DNA of 64,000 bases from CAYUQT01 sp964446835 (GTDB taxonomy: Bacteria > Planctomycetota > Phycisphaerae > UBA1845 > JAFGLZ01). Shown one piece after another: positions 1-7,937 of this stretch. A model generated the notes under the pieces. It was not told the DNA's origin, did no database searches, and worked only from the letters and a program-made list of their open reading frames with translations. Location of the stretch: assembly GCA_964446835.1 (NCBI GenBank), contig CAYUQT010000020.1, positions 62,001-126,000 of the forward strand, given 5' to 3'. How positions within the stretch are numbered: position 1 is the first letter of the stretch; each line of letters opens with the position of its first letter. Position numbers and translations under genes: made by a program.

Positions 1-958
1 AGGTAATCCAGTATTTGCCGTCCAGTTTCAGAACGTCGGGATCGCCGGACTGATTGCCGGTAGGCCAATCTTTGGTGTTGCCTTGGGTGACGACGGGTTC
101 CGCGCCCGTCGGCCGGGTCCATATGAAGCCGTCGTCGGACTCGGCGTATCGGCCCATCCCATCCCACATCCGGTACTTGTCGTCCTTGATCACCGCGGGG
201 GAGTAGGTGGGCACGTTCAGCGGATTCTTCGCATAGGGGACGACGGGTGACGAGGTGACGTTCGTGAGTCCTTTGATAGAAACGTCGTGGAACGTGGCCG
301 TTGCAGCGTTCGTGAAGAAACCCACACGACCGACCGGGTGAGTGGTGAAATCCTGCTCTTGCGCGAGCACCACGAACTTGCCGTCGATATAGCAGTAGAT
401 CGTGGCGTGGTCGGTCACCACGGCCATTTCATAGGTCTTGCCGAGTTCGACCGGAAAGGGCGCGGACGCCGGCGTTCCGAAATGGTCCCTCTTCATGGTC
501 TCGAAGGCCAGCTTGCACGACTTTTCAATGCGGACCTCGCGGCTGCCGGCCCAGAGGCCGACGGTGTAGAAGGTGTCCGTCTTCTCATCGCCGCGGACGA
601 TCAGCCGGGCGCCAGGCGAGGCCGCCGTTGCGCCGACGGCATCCACCCGCACCTTCGCCTTGATGATGCAGTTCATCCAGCGCGGTCCCTTGATGAAGGT
701 GCGAGCGTGAGACGCGTGCGGGTCGGCCTGGACCAGTGTGTTCTTCTCCACCCGCCAATCGCCGGCCTTGGCCTCGAGGTTCTGGAACGCCTGCATAGTC
801 GAGAGGGCCGGGTTGGCCCGCTCGATGGCAGCCATCTCGGCCGGGTCCGGACGCACAATCTCTGCCGCGGCAAGCAGGGGACACAAGGCAACGGTACCCA
901 TCAAAACGAGAAGACCGTTCAATACGTACGGAGTAGGACCTCTTTGAGTTTTCACCAT
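1..958 (-). CDS. Exported DUF1080-like / GH43-like protein, C-terminus beyond window edge
   Basis: The reading frame stays open from an ATG at 958 to the left edge (319 codons). It begins MVKTQRGPTPYVLNGLL with a hydrophobic signal peptide that ends near residue 32 (LLAAAE). Residues of about 60-225 form a jelly-roll segment (GDWRVEKN, YCYIDGKFV, VGRVGFFT) like DUF1080/LamG-type carbohydrate-binding or 3-keto-disaccharide hydrolase domains. From about residue 240 a second domain starts with TYSPAVIKDDKYRMW and SDPDVLKLDGKYW-type strands, resembling the first blades of GH43/sialidase five-bladed propellers. The role would be binding or cleaving a glycan outside the cytoplasm. The catalytic acids of a GH43 cannot be judged because the rest is missing. 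Confidence 0.75.
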   Translation of the reverse strand, partial: MVKTQRGPTPYVLNGLLVLMGTVALCPLLAAAEIVRPDPAEMAAIERANPALSTMQAFQNLEAKAGDWRVEKNTLVQADPHASHARTFIKGPRWMNCIIKAKVRVDAVGATAASPGARLIVRGDEKTDTFYTVGLWAGSREVRIEKSCKLAFETMKRDHFGTPASAPFPVELGKTYEMAVVTDHATIYCYIDGKFVVLAQEQDFTTHPVGRVGFFTNAATATFHDVSIKGLTNVTSSPVVPYAKNPLNVPTYSPAVIKDDKYRMWDGMGRYAESDDGFIWTRPTGAEPVVTQGNTKDWPTGNQSGDPDVLKLDGKYWIT

Positions 959-1198
959 ACCGGTTGGTTGGAGATGATTTGCCAACATCGACCTTGCCCT
1001 GTCTTCCCGCTTCTGGTCCTTAGTTTATCACGTTGAAGAAATGAGGTCATGAAGAAAGGAGGTCAAAAAGGGGGGGGCAGGCTCACTTATTGACTTCGGC
1101 TGTCAAACTACGCCTTGAGTCGAGCCTGCGCGATCGATGGCGCTTGCAACGGGATTGGGAGGCACCACAAGTAAGCCTGGCCCCCTCACTTGGCGGGC

Positions 1199-1228
1199 CG
1201 GGCCCCGGAATCAAATTTCCTATCAGTT
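1199..1228. repeat. Degenerate copy of the repeat that flanks the ABC cassette
   Basis: The stretch GGGCCCCGGAATC followed by AAATTTCCTATCAGT matches the right end of the direct repeat at 2678-2722 plus the bases after it (CCCGGAATCAGGTTCCCTATCAGT). The C-rich left part is less well conserved. It lies immediately upstream of the transposase fragment at 1229, so it may be a terminal sequence of that family of element. Confidence 0.4.
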
Positions 1229-1354
1229 TACCAGGAACTGGGGAACGACTATCTGGACAAGCTCCAGCCCCAGCGGCTGACGCGCTACTCGGTCAAGCGG
1301 TTGGAATCACTCGGGCATCAGGTCACACTCAACCCGGTGGACCGCGCCGCGTAG
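1229..1354 (+). pseudogene. C-terminal scrap of a DDE-type transposase
   Basis: Forty-one codons ending in TAG read YQELGNDYLDKL...RLTRYSVKRLESLGHQVTL. This is the kind of LGxDY...RxxKRLExLGHxVTL tail found at the C-terminus of several insertion-sequence transposases. No upstream catalytic part is present, and the coding signal starts just after the degenerate repeat ending at 1228. The IS family cannot be assigned from so short a tail. The rest of 959-1491 shows no gene; a 14-base TTTTCAGAGCAGTT at about 1359 recurs at about 5542. Confidence 0.5.
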
Positions 1355-1491
1355 GGGTTTTCAGAGCAGTTTATCAGTTAGGTCGGATCAGCAGCCCTGA
1401 CGGAGAGCCGGTTCAAGACGGTAGACAATTGGTCGACGGGCTGCTACAATTCCGCCGCCGCACGACGGAATCCCTGGCGCAGGAGTGCTTT

Positions 1492-2112
1492 TTGTCCCGC
1501 CTGCTTATTGCGATCTGTGTTCCGACGATCATCGCCGGGTGCACCCTCCCTCCCGACCAGCGTCCCGCGACGTGGGCCCAACCCGTAGAGATGGCCGGCG
1601 TCAAACGCCTGTATCGCGTCGATGACGGCCTGTATCGCTGCGCCAATCCCGAGAACAGCGTCTGGCCGACCATCCGGGAGCAGCTCGGCATTCGCACCGT
1701 CATATGCCTGGAGCGGCTCAGTGGCGACCGCAACCTGCCGGAAGGCATCGAGGTCGTCCGCCTCGGCATCGGCCCTCTCCTTCCGGACTTCCGCAAACTG
1801 ATCGACTTCGTGGCCAAGGCCACCGACACGCAGAAGCAACCCGTGCTGGTCTATTGCCTGCTGGGCTCGGACCGCAGCAGTTGGGCGTGTGCGACCTATC
1901 GCGTCGTCGTGCAGGGCTGGACGCCGGAAGAGGCCATCCGCGAGATGCACTACGGCGGTTACGGCAGCAACATTCTCGGCGGGCGCTTTCGACGCTATCT
2001 CAGGAAGCTCGACGTCGCAGCCGTGCGCGAGAAGCTCGGCCTGCCGCCTCTTGCGGAGGCGAAAGACACACGAGCGGATGAATCGGCAGAGACCGACGGC
2101 CCAGATCAGTAG
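1492..2112 (+). CDS. Lipoprotein with dual-specificity/tyrosine phosphatase-like domain
   Basis: The open frame begins much earlier, but AGGAG at 1480-1484 sits six to seven bases before a TTG at 1492, giving LSRLLIAICVPTIIAGC. That is a lipoprotein signal with the lipobox IAGC. The 206-residue product has RLYRVDDGLYRCANP near the N-terminus and VLVYCLLGSDRSSWA near residue 120. The latter is a CX5R phosphatase P-loop (C-LLGSD-R). This matches DSP/Siw14-like cysteine phosphatases, usually found upstream of or alone in planctomycete genomes. The substrate (protein, inositol phosphate or other) is unknown. It converges with the broken coiled-coil gene on the other strand. Confidence 0.7.
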   Translation: MSRLLIAICVPTIIAGCTLPPDQRPATWAQPVEMAGVKRLYRVDDGLYRCANPENSVWPTIREQLGIRTVICLERLSGDRNLPEGIEVVRLGIGPLLPDFRKLIDFVAKATDTQKQPVLVYCLLGSDRSSWACATYRVVVQGWTPEEAIREMHYGGYGSNILGGRFRRYLRKLDVAAVREKLGLPPLAEAKDTRADESAETDGPDQ

Positions 2113-2117
2113 CGGGA

Positions 2118-2683
2118 TCACAGGACGGCTGTGTCTGTGCCTCGCCCTCTACGGCCTCCTGAGCCTCCTGCAGTTTCTGCCGAGCGTCCCGAATGAGGGA
2201 CTCGACGTTGTCGCGGATTTCCCGCGGCGTCTTCGGATGCTTCCCCGAGATCGTCCAGGCGGCTGCCGGCTTCCTGGATGGCCTCCTCGGCGTTTCCCAG
2301 GGCGGAGTTCGCACGGGCCTTGGTCTCTTCCTGCAGCGCGTCGGTCTTCTCTCGCAGGGAGTCCATGCGGTCCTTGAGTCCTTTCAACGTCTCCCGCGAG
2401 CTGTTGATGAAGGCCTGCCTCTCGGGAATACTGTTCTCGACGATCGATTCCAAGTCGCGGACGCGGCCCTCAATCTCCTCCAGCGTCTTGTTGACGTTCG
2501 ACTCGGCCGTCTCCAGCGCCTTCCCGGACAGGGACTCCAGGCGGGACAACTGCTCCTTTCGCACGGTCTCGATGGCCTCTTCCGCCTGTCTCTTCGTCGA
2601 GGTGGCCGTCCGCCTCGCCCCCTCCGGAAGAGTGCCGATCCTGGCCTTCGCGGTGTCAATCCGCGCCTGCAGGGCAGTAACCC
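2118..2683 (-). pseudogene. Broken coiled-coil gene, truncated at its 5' end by a direct repeat and frameshifted
   Basis: The frame reads VTALQARIDTAKARIGTL directly out of the repeat that ends at 2680, with no start codon available. It continues as a heptad-rich, Glu/Lys/Arg-rich coiled coil (KTLEEIEGRVRDLES, RDSLREKTDALQEET-like stretches). Near 2221-2223 one extra C (G on the coding strand) shifts the frame. The coiled coil clearly continues in the next frame as EIRDNVESLIRDARQKLQEAQ. A GTG at 2564 could start a short version, but coding character extends upstream of it. The original function cannot be told. The truncation suggests that the repeat-bounded segment to the right arrived after this gene existed. 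Confidence 0.7.
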
Positions 2684-2722
2684 CCCCACCCCCGGGCCCG
2701 CGCCGCCGCCCGACCCGGAATC
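2678..2722. repeat. 45-bp direct repeat, left copy
   Basis: It reads TAA, seven C, A, then CCCCCGGGCCCGCG...CCCGACCCGGAATC. The copy at 5421-5464 is identical except for six C instead of seven. The two copies lie in the same orientation and bracket the ABC transporter genes. On its left side this copy abuts the truncated coiled-coil gene. Confidence 0.9.
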
Positions 2723-3006
2723 AGGTTCCCTATCAGTCTGGAATCGTGAACATCCACATGGGTGCTATCCGGCTCTTCGCGGCATTGCCGCGCCGCAGCG
2801 TTCTCTGGCATCCACCATGGCCACTCCTGTCTTCGGCCTGGCGCCGGACGCAAGCATTGACCGGCGATTCGTTGGAGGCCATATTCATTCTGATTCCGGA
2901 TCGCGCCGTGGGTCGAACTCGTATCGGAGATCGCAATAGTGAGACCACGGGCCCTATGGCCACGACCTGAACCGATTCGGTCGGCAGAGGAATTGAGGCT
3001 TGCACC
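2723..3006. promoter_or_regulatory. Upstream region of the ABC cassette, with a small palindrome
   Basis: This 284-base stretch has no convincing gene on either strand. A perfect 11-base palindrome, ACCGATTCGGT, occurs at 2971-2981, about 25 bases before the ATPase start. It could be an operator, since two-gene ABC exporters of this sort are often controlled by a GntR-type repressor, but no such regulator gene is present here. GAGG at 2994-2997 is the probable ribosome-binding site. Confidence 0.3.
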
Positions 3007-3933
3007 ATGACAGCGGGGACAGACAAGGACGTTGATACCATCAACTCCGACGCAATTCGAATCCAGGGTCTGGTGAAGAAATACCCTGGCGGCGATGGCG
3101 TCCATGGGTTGAACCTGACAGTGCCGCGAGGCTGCTCCTTTGGTCTGTTGGGGCCAAACGGCGCCGGCAAGAGCACCACCATCAGACTGCTCATGGGGCT
3201 GATTCCCGCTACAGCCGGAGATGCCACTGTTCTCGGTCGCAGCATCCTGACCGAGTCCGAACAGATCCGCCTGCGCGTTGGATATGTGCCGGAGCGTCAT
3301 CACATCTACCCATGGATGAGCATCGCGGAGGTGATCTGGTTCACACGCTCCTTCTATCCTTTGTGGGACAATGCTTTCTGCGAGGAGATGCTGAGGAACT
3401 ATGGGTTGAATCCCGCCAAAAAGGTCAAGGAGCTGTCACACGGTATGCTAACGAAGCTGGCGCTCGTCCTGGCCTTGTCGCATGACCCCGATCTCCTTCT
3501 GCTGGACGAACCCACAACAGGCCTGGACCCGCTCATTCGCGAAGAGTTTCTGGATGGGATCAATCACCTTCTGCAAAGACGCTCGCGTACCGTCCTGTTC
3601 TCAAGCCACATCATGTCAGACATCGAGAAGGTGGCGGACACGATCGGCATCATCAATGAAGGCCGGCTCCTGCTGTGTGCAAGGCGGGACGAACTGATGG
3701 CCAAGACAAAGCGGCTCACAGTCACATTGAAGAAAGGACACAGGCCCACGGTGCGACCGGAGGGCACCGTTCTGGAGGAGGCTACCGACGGGCGTTGGTG
3801 TTTGACCGTGCACGGATTCTCATCGAACACCCAGAGGATCCTCGAGCAGCAGAACGATGTAGAACGCTGCGACGTGTGCGACATCAGCCTTGAGGAGATC
3901 TTCAAGGACTTGGTCAAAGGGGCGCGAAGATGA
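3007..3933 (+). CDS. ABC transporter ATP-binding protein
   Basis: This 308-residue protein has a complete nucleotide-binding domain. Walker A is GPNGAGKST at residues 49-57, the signature is LSHGM at 142-146, Walker B and the D-loop are LLLLDEPTTGLDP near 162-174, and the switch histidine is in SSHIMSD near 200. It belongs to the exporter/YtrB-BcrA-like group that pairs with ABC-2 permeases. The ATG overlaps nothing upstream. Its stop overlaps the permease start (ATGATGATG), so the two genes are translationally coupled and form one exporter. The substrate is unknown; such systems export antibiotics, peptides or cell-envelope precursors. Confidence 0.95.
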   Translation: MTAGTDKDVDTINSDAIRIQGLVKKYPGGDGVHGLNLTVPRGCSFGLLGPNGAGKSTTIRLLMGLIPATAGDATVLGRSILTESEQIRLRVGYVPERHHIYPWMSIAEVIWFTRSFYPLWDNAFCEEMLRNYGLNPAKKVKELSHGMLTKLALVLALSHDPDLLLLDEPTTGLDPLIREEFLDGINHLLQRRSRTVLFSSHIMSDIEKVADTIGIINEGRLLLCARRDELMAKTKRLTVTLKKGHRPTVRPEGTVLEEATDGRWCLTVHGFSSNTQRILEQQNDVERCDVCDISLEEIFKDLVKGARR

Positions 3934-5417
3934 TGATGAAGGCGCTGCTTTGGAAGGATTCGCGCATCTTCGTCGACGTTCTTCTCGCCGGTGTTGCCCT
4001 GCTCTGCGGCTCCTATGTTCTGGCGTTCATGCTCATCTACTCGGATCAGTCGACTGCATTCCAGTGGAGCAAGGTCATTGCCGGCGGTGCCTCATTGACG
4101 CGTTTCACCTCGCTGCTCATCTGCGCGCTGCTGGGGGCCTATGCCTTCGCCCGCGAGGGCGAAGACCGTTCTCTGCTGTTCTTGACATCCCTTCCGGCAA
4201 AGCGAACGGACGTCGTATTCAGCAAGATCCTCGTGGCCTCGGGCTCGGTTGCGGCTATTTGGCTCTCAAGCTTGGCGGCCATGGTGGCGGGCATACGCGC
4301 AATGGGCCACGAATGGTCTACGCTCTGGCTCGTCATGAAGGCGATGCTGGGGTACATCGCCTCGGGAGTGATGGCGTTCGGCGGAGCGTGGTTCCTGTCA
4401 CTCTTCCTCGGATCGGCCGTCGGCGCCGCTTTTGTAGGTCTTATGTTTCTGGCGCCGGTGTACCTGATGCAGTTCCTAGTGAATTGGTACTTCGGGCTCG
4501 ACAACCGAATGTTCTTCCATTGGGGTACCGTAGGCTTCATGTTGGCGGCGGGTCTTCTGGGTGTTTGGGCCGGTGCCGGCATTTACGTGAGATTCGGCAC
4601 CGCCACAGAGGAGGCTGGTCTGAGAGTCTCCCTCCCATGGCGCAAAGACGGGTCGGACGTGGTGCCCGGACTCGGTTCGCTGGTGGGCCACAAGCGGGCG
4701 GTACCCTTTCAGGCTCTGGTGTGGAAAGACTCTCGGCTAATAAGGGCTTCGTTACTGATCGGTCTTGGAATCACTGTGGCTCCCTATCTAATTGCTATTG
4801 TCGTTCACCAAGCGAGCGGCACGATTCCGAGCCAGTGTCGAACGGCAAGCCTGATCAGCATGGCCTTGAGCACGCTCGTGTTCGCGTTCTGGAGCGGGCA
4901 CATCATGTCCGCAGAAAACGCTTCGGGCAGCCTTGCCTTTTCGTCCTATCTTCCGATTTCCCGCATCAAGGAGCTGGGCAGCAAGTTGGCGGTTACGTTC
5001 GTACCTGCGCTTCTGCTGAGCACCGCAAACCTCGTTCTCCTACTGGCAACCAACAATGCCGTACCGAGCGCCGTGAGATTCGACAGCACGCTTACCTGGG
5101 CCGCGTGGCACGACGCCCCCTTTATTGTGATGGGGCTTGGGTTAGCGAATGCGGCAGTCATGGCCTTCTCACTCGCATGGTTCCTGTCGGCGCATTGGCA
5201 GCGTCCGGCAGTCGCCATTGTGTTGGGCGCATTGGCAACGCCGCTAAGCCTCGCCGCATGGGCTGTTCTGAGCGCCTTCTGTTGGGAACGTCCCGATGTC
5301 TTCTCCCCGTTCCGGTTCGCGTGCCTGTACGGCTCCGGGAACGGCGCGTTCGTGCTGATGTTGCTTGTGGCGGGTTGCTTCGCTGCGTTGAGACGGCAGC
5401 GGAATGCTCGAACGTGA
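3930..5417 (+). CDS. ABC-2 type permease, internally duplicated
   Basis: This 495-residue membrane protein is rich in hydrophobic helices. It consists of two similar halves: residue 4 onward reads ALLWKDSRIFVDVL, and about residue 265 onward reads ALVWKDSRLIRASLL. That suggests two ABC-2 membrane domains fused in tandem, so one polypeptide may supply the whole transmembrane pore for an ATPase dimer. Its start overlaps the stop of the ATPase gene by four bases. The stop codon lies three bases before the right-hand direct repeat, so the repeat marks the end of the cassette. Confidence 0.9.
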   Translation: MMMKALLWKDSRIFVDVLLAGVALLCGSYVLAFMLIYSDQSTAFQWSKVIAGGASLTRFTSLLICALLGAYAFAREGEDRSLLFLTSLPAKRTDVVFSKILVASGSVAAIWLSSLAAMVAGIRAMGHEWSTLWLVMKAMLGYIASGVMAFGGAWFLSLFLGSAVGAAFVGLMFLAPVYLMQFLVNWYFGLDNRMFFHWGTVGFMLAAGLLGVWAGAGIYVRFGTATEEAGLRVSLPWRKDGSDVVPGLGSLVGHKRAVPFQALVWKDSRLIRASLLIGLGITVAPYLIAIVVHQASGTIPSQCRTASLISMALSTLVFAFWSGHIMSAENASGSLAFSSYLPISRIKELGSKLAVTFVPALLLSTANLVLLLATNNAVPSAVRFDSTLTWAAWHDAPFIVMGLGLANAAVMAFSLAWFLSAHWQRPAVAIVLGALATPLSLAAWAVLSAFCWERPDVFSPFRFACLYGSGNGAFVLMLLVAGCFAALRRQRNART

Positions 5418-5420
5418 GAA

Positions 5421-5464
5421 TAACCCCCCACCCCCGGGCCCGCGCCGCCGCCCGACCCGGAATC
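5421..5464. repeat. 44-bp direct repeat, right copy
   Basis: It is the same sequence as 2678-2722 with one C fewer in the C-run, in the same orientation. The bases after it (GAATGTCCTTCAGT) loosely follow those after the other copies (GGTTCCCTATCAGT, AAATTTCCTATCAGT), so the shared unit may be longer and diverged. From here to 5564 there is no gene. Confidence 0.9.
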
Positions 5465-5564
5465 GAATGTCCTTCAGTTGCCGGCAGAGCATGGGAAGAC
5501 CGGGATTTGCGACTGTCGACGGGTCAGAAGGCGACCCTGTTTTCAGAGCAGTTCAGTCAGTCGA

Positions 5565-7730
5565 TCACCGACGGTCAATCGAGTAAAAGATGAGTCGGGA
5601 ATCGCGCCGATTGGGGATGACGACTTCGAACCCCTTTTCGCGAATCTCTTTGCCGGAAACGGTCCAGGTGTTGCCGGAATCGTAATCCTGGAACTTCCAT
5701 TGTTTGGCCGGGTCGATCGTCAGGAGGTCAAAGGTCATCGCGCGAACGTCGCTCTTGGCGCGACGCAGAGCGACGATCATGCCCTCCTGCTCTTCCGGAA
5801 GATAGAGATGATAGGCCGACCAGGCGGCGGGATTTCGCTGTTGATTGGTCAGGGGGTAGTAGTCGCCGACGAAGTATTTCTTGCAGCGTTTGGCCTGAAC
5901 GACGTTCGCCCTGGTCTGGAGCCATTCTTTCTCCGTCTTGGCGACGAGTGCGTTTTCCATGCCCGGACTGAGTGCGCAACGGGCTTCATAGGTGTCGAAG
6001 ATCATCCAACCTCGAATCATGCTCCCTTGAAAGGGCAGCCAATGGAGGATTCCGTAACTGTGGTCCTGTGTCGATTCAGGGGTCGCTTCGGGGAAACAGT
6101 TGTAGTCGCTTCGCCATAGAGGTTGGCCGCGCAATATGGTCTCGAGATCGATTCGTCGTCCGCCGCTGGCGCAATTGAGAATGGCCAGCTTCGGAAACCT
6201 CTTGAGAAGGGCGTCCCAGAATGCGAAGTGGCCTTCGATGAACCGCATCTCGTTCATCCCCCAGCGATTCGGCTCGGCGGCGGTCTCCAGATAGGGATTC
6301 GGCTCGATGTTGAAATCCTCTTCGTACCAGTCGATGTCATAAGCCTCGATCAGACCGGCGAGGACGTCGACCGCCCATTTGAACGCCTCCGGTTTGCCCA
6401 GATCCAGGAGAAGCGTCTGCCCGTTGCGGATCTTGCCATCGGGGTTACCGGTCAGGAAGTACTCGGGATGTTCCAGCGTGATCGGCCGGCCATGAATGGC
6501 GCGGCACGGCTCGACCCAGACGAGAAACTTCATGCCCGCCGCGTGGGCCGCATCACTGACCGGCTTGAGCGTCCCATTATGCCAATTCGGATTCGGTCGC
6601 CAGTCGCCGGCCATGGGGCCCCAATCGCCTTCGAACACCGAATAGGACGGGACGGTTCCCGTGCCGTACCAACCCGCGTCAAACCAGTACACGTCGAGCG
6701 GAATCTTGTACTGCTTGATCTTCTCGATGATGTCGAGATGTTCTTTGGACGGAATCCCCCCCCAGACCACTCCGGAAATCGGCGACTCGACCCGTTTTCC
6801 ATCGATATGCGGCGAGTAATGGTCACGGACAAGACTTCGGAACATGTTCTGGCCGTGCATCAGCTCGCCTTGCCAGTAGAGGACAAGGTTCAGCGTCGAG
6901 CGGACCGTCTCGCCGGGACGAAGGATGGAATCGAGGTTCTCGACGCCGGCCAGGATCGTCGACTTTCCGCCCCCCGTGTGATCGAAGTAGGCTCGCCATG
7001 CGCCGCTCCAGCCGAGTCCGGTGATGAGCCCGTCGCCGCCCGTCTGATAGTTGAAGAACGGAAGCCAGACAGCGCTGGAACGCTTGTCGGCAGGAATCAG
7101 GTAGGCGTGCGTCTGGCCCCATCGGGTGTTTGTGGGGGTGTCCATCGGAATCCGACGGCGTTTGTCCCACATCGAATTGTGCATGACTTCGCCCATGAAG
7201 TAGAAATCGTCTTCGTGCCCCGGCGAGCCGACCGAACGATGCAGGATCGGCATCGAACCATCGGCAGCATTCCAGCAGGTGTCGATTCCCCAGAAATCGT
7301 GAATCTTCGCCGAATCGGTTTGCCCGTCGTTTCGGACGCGGACCACCCATTGGAGCGCCGGAAGGCCCTGGAATTCAGTCAGTTTCATTTCACAGGAGAG
7401 GGAGGTCTGGGCATCTTTCCAGCTCAGAACGTGTGTGCGGGTCTTGTCATCCTGCCAATTGCCCGACGCGATCTTCGCGCTTTCGATTCGGACCCATTCG
7501 CGGCTGCTTCGATTGCCGCACTTGAACGAGAAGGGGAGGTCGGCGATGTAGCGCCCCGCGTTTGCACCCCCTTGTCTCAAGAGAAACTGTCTCCACTGTT
7601 CGACGAAGGCCATCTCGCCGGCCGTCGGTCGTGACGAATACGGCTCGACCGGGATTTCGCCACCGCATGCGAATGTGGAGAACAACACCGTCGCCGGGAG
7701 AAGCAGAACGAAAGGATGCCAACTCTTCAT
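5565..7730 (-). CDS. Secreted GH36-type alpha-galactosidase
   Basis: This 721-residue protein starts with a signal peptide (MKSWHPFVLLLPATVLFS, cleavage near residue 22-24). An N-terminal beta-sandwich (to about 310) is followed by a TIM barrel with YWFDAGWYG (348-356), FLVWVEPCR (402-410) and a GH36-type nucleophile segment DWYEEDFN (467-474, Asp472). CASGGRRID (520-528) and PLWRSD (537-542, Asp542) follow as the probable acid/base region. These match melibiase/GH36 enzymes that release terminal alpha-galactose from oligo- or polysaccharides by a retaining mechanism. It stands alone next to the ABC cassette repeat. Other GH36 activities (alpha-N-acetylgalactosaminidase, transferases) are possible. 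Confidence 0.85.
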   Translation of the reverse strand: MKSWHPFVLLLPATVLFSTFACGGEIPVEPYSSRPTAGEMAFVEQWRQFLLRQGGANAGRYIADLPFSFKCGNRSSREWVRIESAKIASGNWQDDKTRTHVLSWKDAQTSLSCEMKLTEFQGLPALQWVVRVRNDGQTDSAKIHDFWGIDTCWNAADGSMPILHRSVGSPGHEDDFYFMGEVMHNSMWDKRRRIPMDTPTNTRWGQTHAYLIPADKRSSAVWLPFFNYQTGGDGLITGLGWSGAWRAYFDHTGGGKSTILAGVENLDSILRPGETVRSTLNLVLYWQGELMHGQNMFRSLVRDHYSPHIDGKRVESPISGVVWGGIPSKEHLDIIEKIKQYKIPLDVYWFDAGWYGTGTVPSYSVFEGDWGPMAGDWRPNPNWHNGTLKPVSDAAHAAGMKFLVWVEPCRAIHGRPITLEHPEYFLTGNPDGKIRNGQTLLLDLGKPEAFKWAVDVLAGLIEAYDIDWYEEDFNIEPNPYLETAAEPNRWGMNEMRFIEGHFAFWDALLKRFPKLAILNCASGGRRIDLETILRGQPLWRSDYNCFPEATPESTQDHSYGILHWLPFQGSMIRGWMIFDTYEARCALSPGMENALVAKTEKEWLQTRANVVQAKRCKKYFVGDYYPLTNQQRNPAAWSAYHLYLPEEQEGMIVALRRAKSDVRAMTFDLLTIDPAKQWKFQDYDSGNTWTVSGKEIREKGFEVVIPNRRDSRLIFYSIDRR

Positions 7731-7813
7731 TGTCTCCTCTTTCTTGGGTCAGGGAAGCCTTCTCCAGACACCTTGCTGTCAACCGGGGGCGACGGTCACC
7801 TACTTTCTGGCCG

Positions 7814-7930
7814 CTATCTCGCGAGTCCCTTGGCCGCCGATTCCGCGAAGACCACGTTCTTGACCGTGTGGTCCTTGAGCGCGGGGGTGTCTTCCTCGTA
7901 CTCGATGGTCGTGAGGCCCTCGTTTCCCAT
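7814..7930 (-). pseudogene. Detached 3' tail of a sugar isomerase/epimerase (TIM-barrel) gene, copy 1
   Basis: An open stretch of 38 codons reads MGNEGLTTIEYEEDTPALKD...NVVFAESAAKGLAR and then stops. It matches the last 38 residues of the intact enzyme encoded at 20364-21272 (GLTNIEYEEDTPALQD...VESVAKELAG). The rest of the barrel is absent. It sits eight bases beyond the end of the beta-helix gene, on the same strand, as if that gene had replaced or landed upstream of the tail. It is probably not functional. Confidence 0.75.
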
Positions 7931-7937
7931 TCTTCCG

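Noticed and set aside
3890..5593. 567-codon plus frame overlapping the ABC permease
   Set aside because: Out of frame with the permease that has obvious membrane helices and coupling to the ATPase; composition is Arg/Gly/Ser-rich.
6123..7634. Long plus-strand open frame (503 codons) opposite the alpha-galactosidase
   Set aside because: It is antisense to a gene with clear GH36 motifs and a signal peptide; its translation is Arg/Val/Asp-rich with no domain, typical of shadow frames in GC-rich DNA.
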